Assembly: GCA_023525975.1 (NCBI GenBank)
Contig: CM042042.1
Span: forward strand, 5,339,501 to 5,403,500
Reading direction: 5' to 3'
Source of the DNA: Smallanthus sonchifolius
Taxonomy: Eukaryota > Streptophyta > Magnoliopsida > Asterales > Asteraceae
DNA length: 64,000 bases
This document shows, one piece after another, positions 12,321-24,785 of this stretch. The stretch's first letter is position 1. The number at the start of each line of letters is the position of its first letter. The notes beneath the pieces are model-generated. The model searched no databases. It had not been told where the DNA came from and saw only the letters and a program-made list of their open reading frames with translations. Made by a program: the position numbers and the translations under genes.

Positions 12321-13526
12321 AAATATTTTATAAGATTTATTAGTTTATAGGTGTTTAAAATAAGTTTATGTTGTTTATATAATTATAAGTCTATAAGTTT
12401 TAAGAATTTAATATAATTAATCATATGATACACATATATTTTTAAATAAGCTTTATATGTGTGTGTATATATATATATATCTCAAGTATAATTGTTTTTT
12501 TTAAATATATATATCAAATAAATTAATATTTTATTCAAGAAATTAGGATTTTAATAGATTTTCAGAATTTAAAATTTTAATACGCACAAAGGTTTAGGGA
12601 AAGTATGTCGGGAAAAATCCTGGAGATTACATTGATGAGGATGACGATAGTGAATTTTTATCTTTTAAGCAATTATGAAATTAATACATTCAACATTACA
12701 ATAACATAAAACAATTATACATTTTTATTTAAAAAAAAACTTTATTGAAAAACTGAGTGCTTTTAGATTATATTTTGATTATGTATTAACTTTTATCATA
12801 GAATCATGTATTTTTAGATTATTTTTTGAGTTAGAGTTGTATTTTTATGAAATTATAGGTTTACTAGTTAACATTAAAAAATAAACATTATAATCATAAA
12901 TTCAATAACAAATAGAAATTTTAAACGACTACTAATCCAAATATGTGTAACACACACACACACATATATATACACACATACAATATCTTATAAAATTTTA
13001 TTTGTATACGTTCTGTTCAGTTCGGTTTTCCAAAAATACAACACCAAAACCGAACCGTAATTTTCGGTTTTCAAAAAATACTAAACCAGATCGTCAGTTT
13101 TTAGTTTGAGTGAGTTTTTCTGTATTTTTTTTTCGGTTAACTTGGTTTCGATTCGATTAATTCAGTTTTTTACTCACCCCTTGTTGTGTATTCAATTTTA
13201 AGTTTTAACACATGATTTCATTTGTTTTCATGAAGAGTGTGTGTGTTTTGAACTTTTGACTATAATCTAGAATATAAGGACCAAAATACATTTCACCCAA
13301 AGTGGAGTGACTTTAAACAAAAAGTTAAAATCAAGTACACAGCTTATTCCAGATTTCTGAACAGAAGGATATGTATGGGGATAGCACAAGCAAGCATCAA
13401 TCAAGCTACACCAGAACACTCTTCTTCGCGTTAGATCTACACGCACACAGTGATCATGCGTGAAGAACAAGAGGATTTTGAATTCAAGCATCACCGACGG
13501 GCACGTTAGCAGACTGATTTGGCGAA
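12321..13526. other. AT-rich flank and putative 5' leader of the hAT-like gene
   Basis: Contains TA and CA microsatellites and a stretch at 13015-13190 of CGGTTT/AACCGAA words typical of degraded MITEs. A less AT-rich patch at about 13340-13520 may be a 5' untranslated exon. No coding sequence recognised. Confidence 0.4.
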
Positions 13527-14250
13527 TGTTAGCGATGTTTTGCACTTTGAATCACGATTCAGCTCCGACTTTAGGTTATTCGAATCTCTGCTACTGATTT
13601 TATGCTGCAATTTGATCGATTTTTGTTATAGTTTTTACTTATATGGTGACCGATTGCTCACATTGATCGATACTTCATCTGTTCAGTTAAACCTAAGTAG
13701 GTTTCAAATCCAGTATTGATATGAATAATTTTCCAAATATGATTTTGATATCCTCCTTTAGTGAAATAATTAGGTCAAGTTTAGCGATATTTTGAACTTC
13801 GAATCACGATTAGTGTCTTACTTTCGGTGATTTGTATCTCTGCTGCTAGTTTTATATGAAAATATGCTTGATTATGTTTGTATAATAGGTGATTAGTTGC
13901 TCACATAGTCACATTTGTTCAGCTAAATGAAAATTTGATATGAATAATTAATGTTCCAAATATGATATAGATATCTTCCTTTAGTGAAATAGTTAGATCC
14001 AGTTTAGAGATGTTTTGAACTCCGAATCACGATTCATTTCCTACTTTCTGTGATTTGAATCTCTACTGCTAGTTTTATATGAAAATATGCTTGATTATGT
14101 TTGTATGATAGGTGATTTAGATGCTCACATTGATTGATACTTCATTTGTTCAGTTTTGTATTAATTTTGAAGGTTCAACCTAAGTAGTTTCCAAATGAAA
14201 TATTGATATGAATCTTTTTCCAGTTTCCAAATATGATACCTATATTTTGC
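13527..14250 (+). repeat. Three tandem repeats of about 230-250 bases upstream of the hAT-like gene
   Basis: Units begin near 13527, 13780 and 14003. Each starts with GATGTTTTGAAC or a variant and includes GAATCACGATT, GGTGATT and TTTGTTCAG blocks. They lie between the putative 5' leader and the start codon, so are likely in a 5' intron. All three are also present in copy B. Confidence 0.7.
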
Positions 14251-14484
14251 CCTTTGTACCACCTGTTAGAAACTTTAATTCAGTTAGTTGAATTTTGTCA
14301 AGAATTCTAAAATCTATGAGTTTGGAGCTTACAGAAGTAGTACATTACATCTCGAAGATCAAAATGTACCAGCTTTTCTATTTATTCTTGTTTTTTTGCC
14401 CTTAGATTGACGAAGAAATTCAATTCATGATATTTTCTTAGGAGATTCTTACTTCAGTTACTTGTATGTGATTTCTTCAAGATT

Positions 14485-17400
14485 ATGGTCCGGGGAAAGG
14501 ATGCATGTTGGGAACACTGTGTTCTTGTCGATGCATCGAGACAAAAGGTGCGGTGCAACTATTGCCAGCGGGATTTCAGTGGAGGGGTATACAGGATGAA
14601 GTTTCATTTGGCTCAAATTAAAAATAAAGACATAGTTCCCTGTACTGAAGTGCCTGATGATGTTCGTGACCATATACGAGTCATATTAAGCTCACCCAAG
14701 AAACAAAAACCTCCTAAAAAACAGAATCCAGATCACATAGAAGAAGGCAAAGGTCAACAAAATAGCTCATCAGCTAGCGGTGGTCTACATCTTAATAACC
14801 ATGAATCTAATGGGCATTATAACAGTGGAAACTATCCACCTTTGATGTCTCCACGCCCGTCTTTGAGCCCCCTGCCAGTTGATGATATTGGTAGGAAAAA
14901 ACAAGACGATGCTGATAAAAAAGTTGCTTTGTTCTTTTACCACAATGCCATTTCTTTTAGTGCTGCAAAATTTGTTTACTATCAAGAAATGGTGGATGCA
15001 ATAGCCGAATGTGGAGGGGGTTATGAGTCTCCAAGCTATGAAAAGATGAGATCTTCTTTACTGGAGAGAGTGAAAGGTGATTTTGGTGATGAATACAAGA
15101 GATTAAGGGTTGAATGGAAGGAAACTGGTTGTACAATTTTGTGTGATTGTTGGAAATCATTTGTTGTATTTTCTGTTACATGCCCTAAAGGTACATTGTT
15201 TCTGAAGTCTGCTGATATATCTGGTCACACTGATGATGCTCAGTTCTTATATGAATTGCTCGAGTCGGTTGTAATGGAAGTTGGGATAGAAGATGTTGTC
15301 CAAGTAATGACAGATAGTACTTCAAGTTTTGTTTATGCTGGAAGACTACTTATGGCTAAATACCCTTCACTATTTTGGTCTCCATGTGCTTCACATTGTG
15401 TTAATATAATATTGGAGGACTTTAGTAAGCAAGAATGGGTAAATATAGTACTAGAAGAAGCAAATGCCATTACTACCTACCTGTACAGTCATGAATGGAC
15501 CTTAAACAGAATGAGAAAATGTACAAGTAGAATGGACTTAATTCGGGCAAAGCTTCCTAAACACATTTCCAATTTTCTCTCATTGAGGTCACTCGTTATT
15601 CAAGAGGACAATCTAAAGCACATGTTTTCCAGGGCAGAATGGTCATCATCAACTAACTTCAGAGACCCTGATTCTCAAGCTACTAAGTCTCTGTTGTATT
15701 CTGGAAGCTTCTGGAAGTCTGCAAATGAGGCTGTAAGTGTGTCTGAGCCACTTGTTAAAATCCTTAGGATTCTTGAAGGTGACATGCCTGCAATGGGGTA
15801 TATATATGAGGCAATGGAGAAGGCAAAGATGGCAATCAAGGCATATTATAATGGTATTGGAGAAAAATATATGCCAATTTGGGAGTTAATTGATAGAAGA
15901 TGGAACGTGCAACTTCATTCGCCATTACATGCAGCAGCCGCGTTTCTGAACCCTTCTGTTTTTTATAGCCTCAATTTTAAGATTGATTTGAGGATTAGAA
16001 ATGGATTTCAAGAAGCAATGTTGAAAATAGCTAATGAAGATAGAATCAAGTCTCGAATTACCATGGAGCATTCTGTCTACCTAAATGCTCAAGGTGCTCT
16101 TGGGACTGATTTTGCAATCATGGGAAGGACACTGAATGCACCAGGTATCTTTTTTATTTCATCCCTCCTATAGCCTTTTATTTCCATGAAAATTTTGCTT
16201 TTAAAAATAAAATAGGTTCAAAAATCGTTTTCATTTGTCCTAGTTTGATTGTGTCGTTAAACGTTTTTCTTGAGAAAGTTATCACCCCGAAAAGAAATCA
16301 AAGCCAGACTTCCTAGCCTGTCCTGTATTAAACCAAGATGGGAAGGGCCAAGGCATGGGGGCTGGATAACATACCAATTGAGGCATGGAAGTGTTTGGGA
16401 GAGGAAGGAGTCCAATGGCTAACTACTTTGTTCAGCGTTATTTTCAAATTTGGTAAAATGCCATACAGTGGAAGGCTAGTATAGTAGTTCCCCTCTATAA
16501 GAAAACAAGAGATGCACAATGTCGTGGGAATTATAAAGGCATTAAGCTATTTGGCCATACTATGAAACTATGGGAGAGTAACTGAGACTAGAATTAGAAA
16601 AGAGACACAGGTTACGGTAAACCAATTTGGTTTCATGCCAGGGCGGTCAACTACAGAAGCGATACACATTCCAAGAAGATTGATGGAAAGATATAGAGAG
16701 AAGAAGCGGGATCCACCACCACCAGTCGCCGCCATCACCACCGGCCGACCACCACCTGCCACCACCTTCGTAAAGTTTACTACTTAGTAAAAGGTATATA
16801 ATTTAGAGTTTTGAATACTAAACAATAGATATAATCAAAACACTTATAATGGTCGTTACTAAAGGTTAATAGTCCAATGATCACATAAAGGGGTAACTTT
16901 GTAGAATAGTAACCAGATTTCAAAAGTGTTCCAATTAGATCACTCAATACGCATTTTACATGGTATACACCCTCGGGTATACTATGGTGAGTGACTTAAT
17001 TGAAACACTTTTGAAACTTGGTTACTATTCTGTGGTGTTTTCCCTCACATAAACTCACAGACCCTTTCTTAAAACCCTATTTATAAGCCTCCCTAGCGAA
17101 CACCTCCACCCACTTTCCTCAACGGATATCCATCTTCTCATCTTACGCTTCATCGATATCCATCTTCTCATCTTACACTTCATAGCCGTACAAATCCGTT
17201 AGTTTTCTGTAGCAGTTAATTCGATAGATCTCTGAAATGGAACGTGTCACGACTCGATTGTACCAAGGAGTGAGGTTACTGGCGGAGGAGACGCTACGAG
17301 TGGCTCGGTGGCAAGAGCTGCGGCGGATCTGGGCTGAAGTGGAGAAAGCGGTTCTGGCGGATACTAATAGTATGGAAGCTTAAGTTGAAGCTGAGCTACT

Positions 17401-18831
17401 CCGAAAAACTTACTAATCGGAATCCGTGACGGTTACGTGAACATGATGATGCGAATGGCAAAGGTGGTGGCAGGTGGGGGTGGCTGCAGGTGGGCGGTGG
17501 CGGTGGCAGGTGTTGGTCGGCCAGTGGTGGTGGCGGCGGCTGGAGGTGGTGGAGTGGGGAAGAAGAGAGGTATTTTGGTTATTTAACAAGAATTAACTGA
17601 AAATACTTAACAAAGTTAGTGAATTGGACTAAAAGCGTTAAGAAATATAATGTAAGGGACTCAGAGTGTTAGGGGTGCACTGAACCTGTTAAGAACATCA
17701 AAACTCAAAACTCAAAACTCAAGTTTACTCTTTATTTTATCTTGTCATGTTTATTTTATGTTTTATTGGTGTCAAGTAGTAGAGTAGTGGATCTATGTAA
17801 TGGGTTATGTTTACTTGTTTCTAGGAGTAGGTCATTGGCACTTTATTTTACGTGTATGGGTTTATTTAGCTGCTCTTTTTAAGGTTGACAAGTGTGCGCC
17901 TTTTGTTCTCTGTTTTCACGTTTAATCAATAGAAAAAAGTCCGATCAAAAGTTTGGTCAATTCCTGTGTTTTTCTATGTTTTTATTCTCCGATCAAGGCC
18001 TAACACCAACAGTTTTTAACAATGTGTTTCAGTTCTCGGCCCCGCGTTGACAATCCAATCCCTTATTTTAAGAAATCAATAGGCATATAGTTTTTGAACC
18101 CATGCCTGACCGAATAACAAAATTTAGCTAACAAAGGAATGGGTCAAAGTAGTCGTCACCTGAAGTGTCATTTTAGTACGACTTCCTAAATCCTTTTATT
18201 CCAATATGTAAAGTATAACTCTAATAATGTAACTTTTATATAATTATATCTATTGCATTAATTAATAAGATTTAAAATGCACAATAAGTGATTTGACCCA
18301 TTACTCAACCCGCCTATCTGGCCACCTTTTAACAGTAAAAGATTCACAGTCCAGAGTCCCTATTTCTTCTGCTTGAAGTTATTCTTTATAATGATTTTAC
18401 AACTTTTTTAAAAAATGTTTTGACTTTTTATGGGTCAAACTAATGACATGGTTCTTTGCCTCCTTGCAATATCAGGTGATTGGTGGTTAGCATATGGTTA
18501 TGAAATCCCAACCTTACAGAGAACCGCAATCCGGATACTGACTCAACCTTGTAATTCTCACTGGTGTAAATGGAACTGGAAGACTTTCGAGAGAGCACAT
18601 TTAAAAAGGCGCAATAAAACCGAACATGAAAAGTTTAATGATTTAGTTTTTGTGCACTGCAACCTTTGGTTACAAGCAATTTTTAGGAGCAGGCTTGGGA
18701 CATGCAAACCAATCATTTTTGATGAAATTGATGTTGATTCTGAGTGGCCAACTGAGCTGCACTCATCACCCTCTCTGTTGGATGATTCATGGTTGGACAC
18801 TCTCCCTATTGACTGCACAGGTAGTCCTTAA
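14485..18831 (+). CDS. Domesticated hAT-transposase-like protein (BED, DUF659, hAT C-terminal)
   Basis: Exons 14485-16144 and 18476-18831 join in phase (NAPG|DWW) to give about 671 residues. A BED-type finger lies at residues 10-50 (CNYC then H and C). A DUF659 region follows at about 150-290, with TGCTILCDCW, VVQVMTD and FWSPCASHC. The hAT dimerisation region ends in DWWLAYGYE and LVFVHCN. The order closely parallels Arabidopsis AT3G22220/AT4G15020-type proteins as I recall them. The flanking sequence lacks terminal inverted repeats, so it reads as a domesticated nuclear DNA-binding protein, not a mobile element. The 2.3 kb intron is filled by nested repeats. The stop at 18831 overlaps a possible donor (ACAG|GTAGTC), so a further exon is possible. 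Copy A looks intact; copy B does not. Confidence 0.85.
16275..16712 (+). mobile_element. RTE-type LINE reverse-transcriptase fragment in the intron
   Basis: Translated pieces in shifting frames match RTE-clade reverse transcriptase: GLDNIPIEAWKCLG, NYKGIKL, HTMKLWE and QFGFMPGRSTTEAI, in order. Stops and frameshifts break it. It ends abruptly at the GC-rich inverted repeat. It is present in both duplication copies, so it predates the duplication. Confidence 0.8.
16890..17045. mobile_element. 156-base foldback MITE with 8-base target duplication
   Basis: The ends are long inverted repeats; the block AGAATAGTAACC and the block CAAAAGTGTT are each complementary to the other end. CACATAAA flanks it exactly at 16882-16889 and 17046-17053. 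An 8-base duplication suggests the hAT superfamily. The equivalent in copy B is 62317-62472, also 156 bases. Confidence 0.8.
17237..17383 (+). pseudogene. Captured gene 5' end, 48 codons
   Basis: An ATG downstream of a TATA box opens a 48-codon frame of amphipathic, charged sequence beginning MERVTTRLYQG. The frame after the TAA continues as VEAELLRKT, so the stop looks like a later change. Copy B has a 5-base deletion at the same place that moves it to another frame. I do not recognise the parent gene. Confidence 0.4.
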
Positions 18832-18862
18832 TTGTGCTTATTCTTCTAATTAGATCATCTTA

Positions 18863-19131
18863 GAGCATTCCCAGTCCGTTCTTTAAAATTATGTGAGTGA
18901 GTTTTGTATATTTTATGGAGTGGTTTAAAGTGGTTGTGAGTGAAGGAGAGAGAAAAGAAATAAGGTTTTTGTAAATATAAGGATAAAAGTAGTGGTTTTT
19001 AGTATAATTATAAGGATAAGGATAAGGATAAGGAGAGAGAAAAGTAGAGATAAAAGGTAGAAAAAGTAGTGTTTTTTAGTGTAATTATAAGGATAAGGAT
19101 ATGAAATATAAAGAACGGGTTGGGAATGCTC
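18863..19131. mobile_element. Tourist-like (PIF/Harbinger) MITE, 269 bases
   Basis: The ends are GAGCATTCCCA and TGGGAATGCTC, with the inverted repeat extending through the CCGTTCTTT block. TTA flanks both sides (18860-18862 and 19132-19134), which is the Harbinger target preference. Internally there are tandem AAGGATAAGGATA tracts. It lies just 3' of the hAT-like gene. Confidence 0.8.
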
Positions 19132-19134
19132 TTA

Positions 19135-19965
19135 GTTAATACTAATCTTGCAATTAGTTATGCTTTTAGCCAATTTGGAAGATCATCAGTTATAAATGAG
19201 GCTACAAGAATTTACACGAGTTTATAACTTTATAAGATTTAAATCAAGATTTCAAATTTTGATTATTTTTATGTAATGTTTTGTTGTATTAGAATCAAAT
19301 TTAAAATTTTTCTGTAGAGCTTTGATAACCTTTAATATATCAAATTTAAAATTTTTATGTAATGTTTTGTTGTATTCTCAACCTTTTTTGTATTAGCACT
19401 TATTATAATGTATCTACCACTTTATTTTGTCATGCATGAACTGATGGACTTTAATACCCCCTCTCATCATCCACTTGAGTTAATTTCAGAATTTTGAATT
19501 CTATTTATTAGTTATTAGAAATTGGTCTAAATTGAAATCGATTTGTATTATCCTTTCTATTTGATTATCATTATCCTTTCTATTTGATTATCTTTATATA
19601 ATATATTTCATTTTTTATGAATATGTTTATTTGTCTCTTTTTTATTAGTGGTTTAGAATAGAACAAGTAGTCACAAATAGTCAGATGTAAGAGAATGTTT
19701 AGGAATTTTATTTAGAATAGATGGGTCTTGGTATATTACTTTTATTAGAATCCAATCCCAATGGAGGATTTTCTATCGAAAGAGAAGACTAAGTATAAGT
19801 AAGGTATACTAAGGGAAGCCTATTTTACGTTATTGACAATGTTTACAATGAAACTTAGCATTAACAAAGATATTCAAACTTTATCTTGTGCACAAATACC
19901 GCACAATACCGACGTAAATTACTATTATATTTGTAGACTTGATCCTTCACAAAACTTCAACTTCT
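19135..19965. other. Intergenic AT-rich sequence
   Basis: Contains a short duplication of a TATCCTTTCTATTTGATTAT block near 19548-19590. No gene seen. Confidence 0.4.
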
Positions 19966-20330
19966 TCACTTGGGACAGATTCTTTGTAACCACTGGTAGT
20001 GAATCTCTATATGCTTCGCACGAGCATGAAACACCGGGTTTTTAGCTAGCTTTATGGTTGACTGATTATCACATAAGAGTTTGACCCGGTATCCCGGATC
20101 TTGATTCAACTCTCCCACCATCAAGACTAACCACACACACTCTTGTTCAGCCATTGTAGCAGCCTTGTACTCAACTTCAGTTGTCGATAAAGACACACTT
20201 GGTTGTCGTTTGCTTAGCCACGATACTGAATTTGACCTGTACTTGAACACATACCCCGGTGGTTGATCGACTCTCATTCAAATCTCCGGTGTAATTGGCG
20301 TCCCAAAAACCCTATCAGCTTTGGGGTTCT
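19966..20330 (-). mobile_element. Ty1/copia RNase H fragment
   Basis: On the minus strand the translation carries copia RNase H hallmarks: WDANYTGD, SVSWLSKRQPSVSLSTTE, YKAATMAEQE and LLCDNQS, then HARAKHIEIHY. One extra G in a G-run near 20258 shifts the frame between ESRSTTG and YVFKY. The frame then ends prematurely. No LTR was found beside it, so it is a truncated relic. Confidence 0.85.
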
Positions 20331-21884
20331 TCTCTCTCTTTAACATATGATGTTTTATAAAATCTGATTTTTTTACAGTTTTTTTTTCTCTTAACTTTTA
20401 AAAGATGATGTTTTTATAAAATTTGGATTTCCTGTTGCGACGAGCTTATTTTATCAGCGTTCATTTTTTAAACAGTTTCTTTTTTTCTTTTTTGTTGTTG
20501 CAACGTGATTATTTATATCGAAGTTTCAACGTGAATTACATTCGTTTTCTTAGGTACTTAACGCGAGACGTACTTATTTTTTTATCAACGTTTGAATGCT
20601 GATTTTTTCAAGGTTAAACGCTTACACCGTAACGCGCCTCAAGTCCTGAATCGGTAAAACACACGTTAATTTGGCTAACTTTCAAACACGTTTATTGATA
20701 TCAAGAAATTTGACTCTAAAACTTGACTACAAATAGCAAACTCTTACTCGGTTTACATAAATTACTTGATTACAATCCATGATATCCTACACGGATGGTT
20801 AACCTATCACGTTAGACTACTAATAGGATTCTATTATTTAATATTAAATTGCTAACAACCTAAACTTACTCGAATAAGATTGCTAGAGTATATGACATAA
20901 CCAACATGTTATAACCCAACAATACCACGAAACTTACGGATTCAGTCACTTAACTCCATCGACTTGTGGGTTAAGGAAATTACCGCCAACAGCGCCAATC
21001 ATACTGCTTATTAAAACCACGATGCAATAAATTGATGCGTTTAATGTTTCAAATTTTTAATAATGTTAAATTTTACATGATTTATAGACTTTCGATAACG
21101 TTAAATCTCACGGTCTCACCGATTTAAGTCCTGACGTGAGTGCACGTGCACTTTGGCCTATATCCACGGTCAAATGTTTTTCTTCCCACTAACGTGAACC
21201 GGTGGGATTCACATGCGATGCGAGTATGCGACAAAAATTCCTGTATAAGTGACAAATACAAAATTGTTGTGCTTTTTATTGACTGAAAAGTATAAAAATA
21301 AACAAACTATACTACTTTTGATAATATTGATACTAGTATATTTGTAAGTTTCAGTTTTGACGACTTGTATATTAATATTTATCTCACATAAAATCAAGTC
21401 GAAAAGATAATTAAATCCGGAACTAAAAAAATAATCATATTTTACAAGATTGAACAGAAAAAAAGCTCGTTGTTGCGTGTTAAAAAAGCAAAAAAAATTA
21501 ACATTTTCAAAACTTTATATAAAAAAAAAACAAATCCTTTACGCGTTGTCGAGCACTAAACCACAAAAAGTTAAATTCTTCGAAAGTTTACATAAAAAAA
21601 TAAAAAAAAAATTTAACGTGGTTAAGTGTTGTTCGGTACATGTTCTGATAATACCGACTCCGGTAAGGATGTTCGGTCGGTATTGGTTAGTTTCGTTAAG
21701 AAGTGCTAGGTACCGGTACTCTCTATAGTTTATGATATAAAAAATACTATATTTTGAATACAACTCCGTTTTTAACAAAATTTCTATTGGAATGTCTAGA
21801 AAAAAAAAATCAAACACACCGGCGCAGAAAAAATTTAAATTAGTAGAAAATTAAATAAGTTAAAGACGTATATTATATATAGTA
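20331..21884. other. Intergenic sequence with Helitron-interior-like blocks
   Basis: No gene recognised. The minus strand of about 21735-21800 matches an internal block of Helitron family 1 (AAACGGAGTTGTATTC), so a decayed copy lies here without a clear 3' end. Confidence 0.4.
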
Positions 21885-22110
21885 TTAGTGGGGTCCCAGC
21901 GCTACGCGGCGGTAATTCGATTGATGTTGGTTCGGTTCGTTACGGTAATCGCATGGAACCGGCACACGGTATAACAAACGAAAGAGAGAACGTAATACAT
22001 ACACAAAATGATATAGAAATGTGTTTAACATCAATCGAAATAACAAATAACGATACCGCTTCCGATAATACCTACGGCAGTACCGATGTCGTTCAATCAA
22101 TATCGGTTAA
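21885..22110 (-). mobile_element. Helitron 3' end, minus orientation
   Basis: On the minus strand CCGCCGCGTAGCGCTGG is followed by ACCCCA and CTAA (plus 21885-21888), with T next. This resembles the family 1 terminus and follows the CTRR rule. The 5' limit is not defined. Confidence 0.55.
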
Positions 22111-22636
22111 GTTTTAAAATTTATGTGGTTTGGTTTTAGAACCTATACACTGCTATTTACCACGAAAAAAAAAGAAACATCGAAACACTGTTTAAAATAG
22201 CACGTGGAAACGGGAAATCCCTAAGCTTCAATGGCTTGTAAGTTCGTGCTTCAACGACATGTATATTAATACGAAAGCTCGATTTTGAATAAGATTTATG
22301 TCGAAACGTAAATAAAAATAGATACGTCATAATGGTACAATCGAAATTTTGTTAAATATTAAATTATCAAAATTATAAAAGAAAAATACAATTCATTTAA
22401 AAATAAATATACTATTAAAATATAAAACACTACAAATAAAACTTTAATTGGGTTTTAGTGAGATGGTTGAGTTGGACTTTAATGAGGTTAAATAATAATT
22501 ATTGAGTGTTTAATTATAAAGATGGGTTAAATGGTAATTAAACCTATTTTATGCATTGTTAAGGTGTATCTTTTGCATAACAATGTGTATTAGGTGTCTT
22601 AAATTTTTTGGTAAATTACAATAATATCCTTTTAAT

Positions 22637-23062
22637 CTTACTACTCTAATAAATATTAGATTTTCTATTTCTCTCTCATATTAAATAATAATATTTATAT
22701 TAATAAATCTAATTACGGATACTTATTATTTATTTATAAATAGTTATTATATCATCAATTAAATGAACTTAATATTAACTAACATTTTTCAATAAAATAA
22801 AAAAATAAATACTTACTTGAAAAAAATGTTTTAAAAATTAACTTAACAGACCTTATAACTGTCATGACAAATTACATTTTTTAAAACATATTTTGACAAA
22901 TGTGCTTGTTAACAAATTGTATTATATTTTATTCAACCGATGTAATATATTGGTTTATTCAACCTGTGTATTACACGAGTTTTTAAAAATATACAAATTT
23001 TATTACTAAATATATAACATTTTATTTATTTAACCCGTGTAATACACGAGATTTTAACCTAG
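22637..23062 (+). mobile_element. Non-autonomous Helitron, family 2, best-preserved copy
   Basis: The 3' end is CCCGTGTAATACACGAG (palindromic hairpin), ATTTTAAC, then CTAG at 23059-23062 followed by T. The interior parallels 8769-9077, including the LTR-free AT-rich centre. The 5' end is placed at a TCTTACTACTCTAATAAA that resembles the intact TCTATACTATAATAAA start. Confidence 0.65.
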
Positions 23063-23689
23063 TATGTATTATATAGTAGTATATAGATAAGGGAGAAATT
23101 TAAAGCTTAAAAAAATGCTTTTATTTGCCCCTGGCAAGTTCTTAATGGTTATGGTTACGAACAGTAAATTTTCTCTCTATGACCAGTAATTATTTTGTTG
23201 CAATCTTCTTTTGAGTCAATTAAATTTCCAACATATCTGTCCGTAATATCTATTTAAATTTGAGGTAATTGTGGTCAAAATTAAACTGGCACCACAACAA
23301 ACATGCTAATCGAGTAATCGTACTTGTGTGTTTAATTTATTTATAAATTTAAAAAAGCTAAATTGTAATTTGGAAAAATCAGGTGTGCCAAATTGTTTCC
23401 AAAATCATTATAGTTAGAAGTGTTATAAAATAGCTAATTTATACATGTATAAGGGCTTACATTTTTTATATGCTTAAATCTATGCCAAAATTATACATTT
23501 ACGAGCCATCTTTACACACCTAAAAGTGTGTTAAAAACTAACATATACATAAATTGTAAAAAAAACTCATAATATTATTTACGAAAGTGATATTGATCCA
23601 TATCTTAATTTTTAATATATTGCACTTATAGTATATAGTAATACATACTATATTGTATTAATCTTTTTGTAAAGAAAAAAAAAGATAGA

Positions 23690-24150
23690 AAAGTTAAAAA
23701 CGGAATTAGGTGGGTTCATTTTGTGAACCTTTTAGGAGCATTGACTTAATGAAATATCACACCAAGATGAATTTTTCACCTACATTATTTTATGATCATA
23801 AACAGCAATCAATTGCCTCTTTATTGATCGTTAGGTTTGACAAAATAAAAGTTAAATCATTTTTTTAAACATGGAAAAGTATATGGTACCATGTATCTTC
23901 ACAATATTTCATCGTTCCAAATTAATTAAAGTTGATTATGATTTAAAAACCCTAAACACATAATAAGAAGTAAGTGTTAAGAATATTCAAAAGTATAAAA
24001 AATATTTTTTTTTTGTTTGAGTCTTAAAAGTAAAAGAACCTTTTTTGGTATGATGCTTGGTGTCTCACATACGAGGAGGTGACGTTACACCGTATGATTT
24101 TTGATGCCGAACATTACACTTTACTTCATGATATATATATTCCAGAGATA
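23690..24150. repeat. Left arm of an inverted duplication flanking the CYP706 cluster
   Basis: The reverse complement matches 43920-46960 in order. Shared blocks include TATGTGAGACA, CTTTTACTTTTAAGA, TTTGAATATTCTTAACA, TCATAATCAACTTTA, CAATTGATTGCTG with TTATGATCATAAAATAATG, and TCAATGCTCCTAAA. The right arm is interrupted by a MITE at 44030-44345 and by the minisatellite element at about 44490-46820. Confidence 0.75.
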
Positions 24151-24198
24151 AATTAAATAATTACAAAACTTTGGGGTTGTTCTGGAAGGTGTGCATAA

Positions 24199-24785
24199 TG
24201 TCACGGAGTTAGTTCTTCAACTCGCGTGCGGCACTTCGACTTGATCTAAGTTAAGCCTTTGATGCTTGATCAAAGTTGTTGTGTAGCGGAAGCGTTGAAA
24301 AGATGATGCAAAGATTGTGGTTAAAAAGAAAAGTGCTTGTATTGCTTGATAATGTTTACAAATACAAGTAATGAGTATGGATGCTTGGTTAGTTACAAAT
24401 GATGCTTACATCTCCTATTTATACTACATAGGAGCTTATCTAGATTGTTCTATATCTAGACTATTCTTTTACATCAAATAAACATATGTAAATCTAGAGA
24501 GTTCTATCAAAAGATCTATTAGGCCTTTTCATGGATGATCTAGAAGCTTCTTTTGACATGATTTAAGTGTTGTTTCAAGGCTTATCTAGAACCATCTTGG
24601 CAGCCCTTTTTGACCACGTTTTCTAGCCCCTTGCGGGCTGTTCTAGACCCTTCCGACTTGCCATGTCTTGACCAGAATTTTAGGGGTTGTTCCAGAGTCT
24701 TCCGGGCAATCCTCATGTTCCTTGAATGTTGCGGAAAATTCCGGAAACAAGGAGTATTGAGCTGAGAATTAGGCAGGCCGTGACA
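24199..24785 (-). repeat. 3' LTR of the Gag-protease element
   Basis: 587 bases. I find three substitutions against the other LTR and no indels. The Gag-protease frame reads through the polypurine tract into this LTR before stopping at 24582. Confidence 0.95.

Larger units (their letters stand above)
16713..17552. mobile_element. GC-rich inverted-repeat element carrying a captured promoter and gene 5' end
   Basis: About 55 bases of CCACCACC-type GC-rich sequence at 16713-16768 are the imperfect inverted complement of about 17497-17552, with shared blocks such as GGCCGACCA and CACCTGCCACC. Between the arms lie a 156-base MITE, a TATA box (TATTTATAAG near 17080), a 32-base tandem duplication near 17124-17185 and a small open frame. 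The layout resembles a Pack-type DNA transposon. I could not define a target-site duplication. Confidence 0.5.
11110..18595. repeat. Segmental duplication, copy A
   Basis: This block is collinear and direct with 56215-64000. Homology starts inside the LTR remnant near 11110 and continues past 18595, where the window ends for copy B. Across the 1.6 kb exon I counted about twenty substitutions. Indels include about 375 bases present only in copy B (58031-58405), a 75-base deletion in copy B exon 1, and differing TA and tandem tracts. Confidence 0.93.

Noticed and set aside
14485..18831. An active hAT transposon
   Set aside because: No terminal inverted repeats or 8-base duplication around the gene, and the layout matches known domesticated plant hAT-like proteins.
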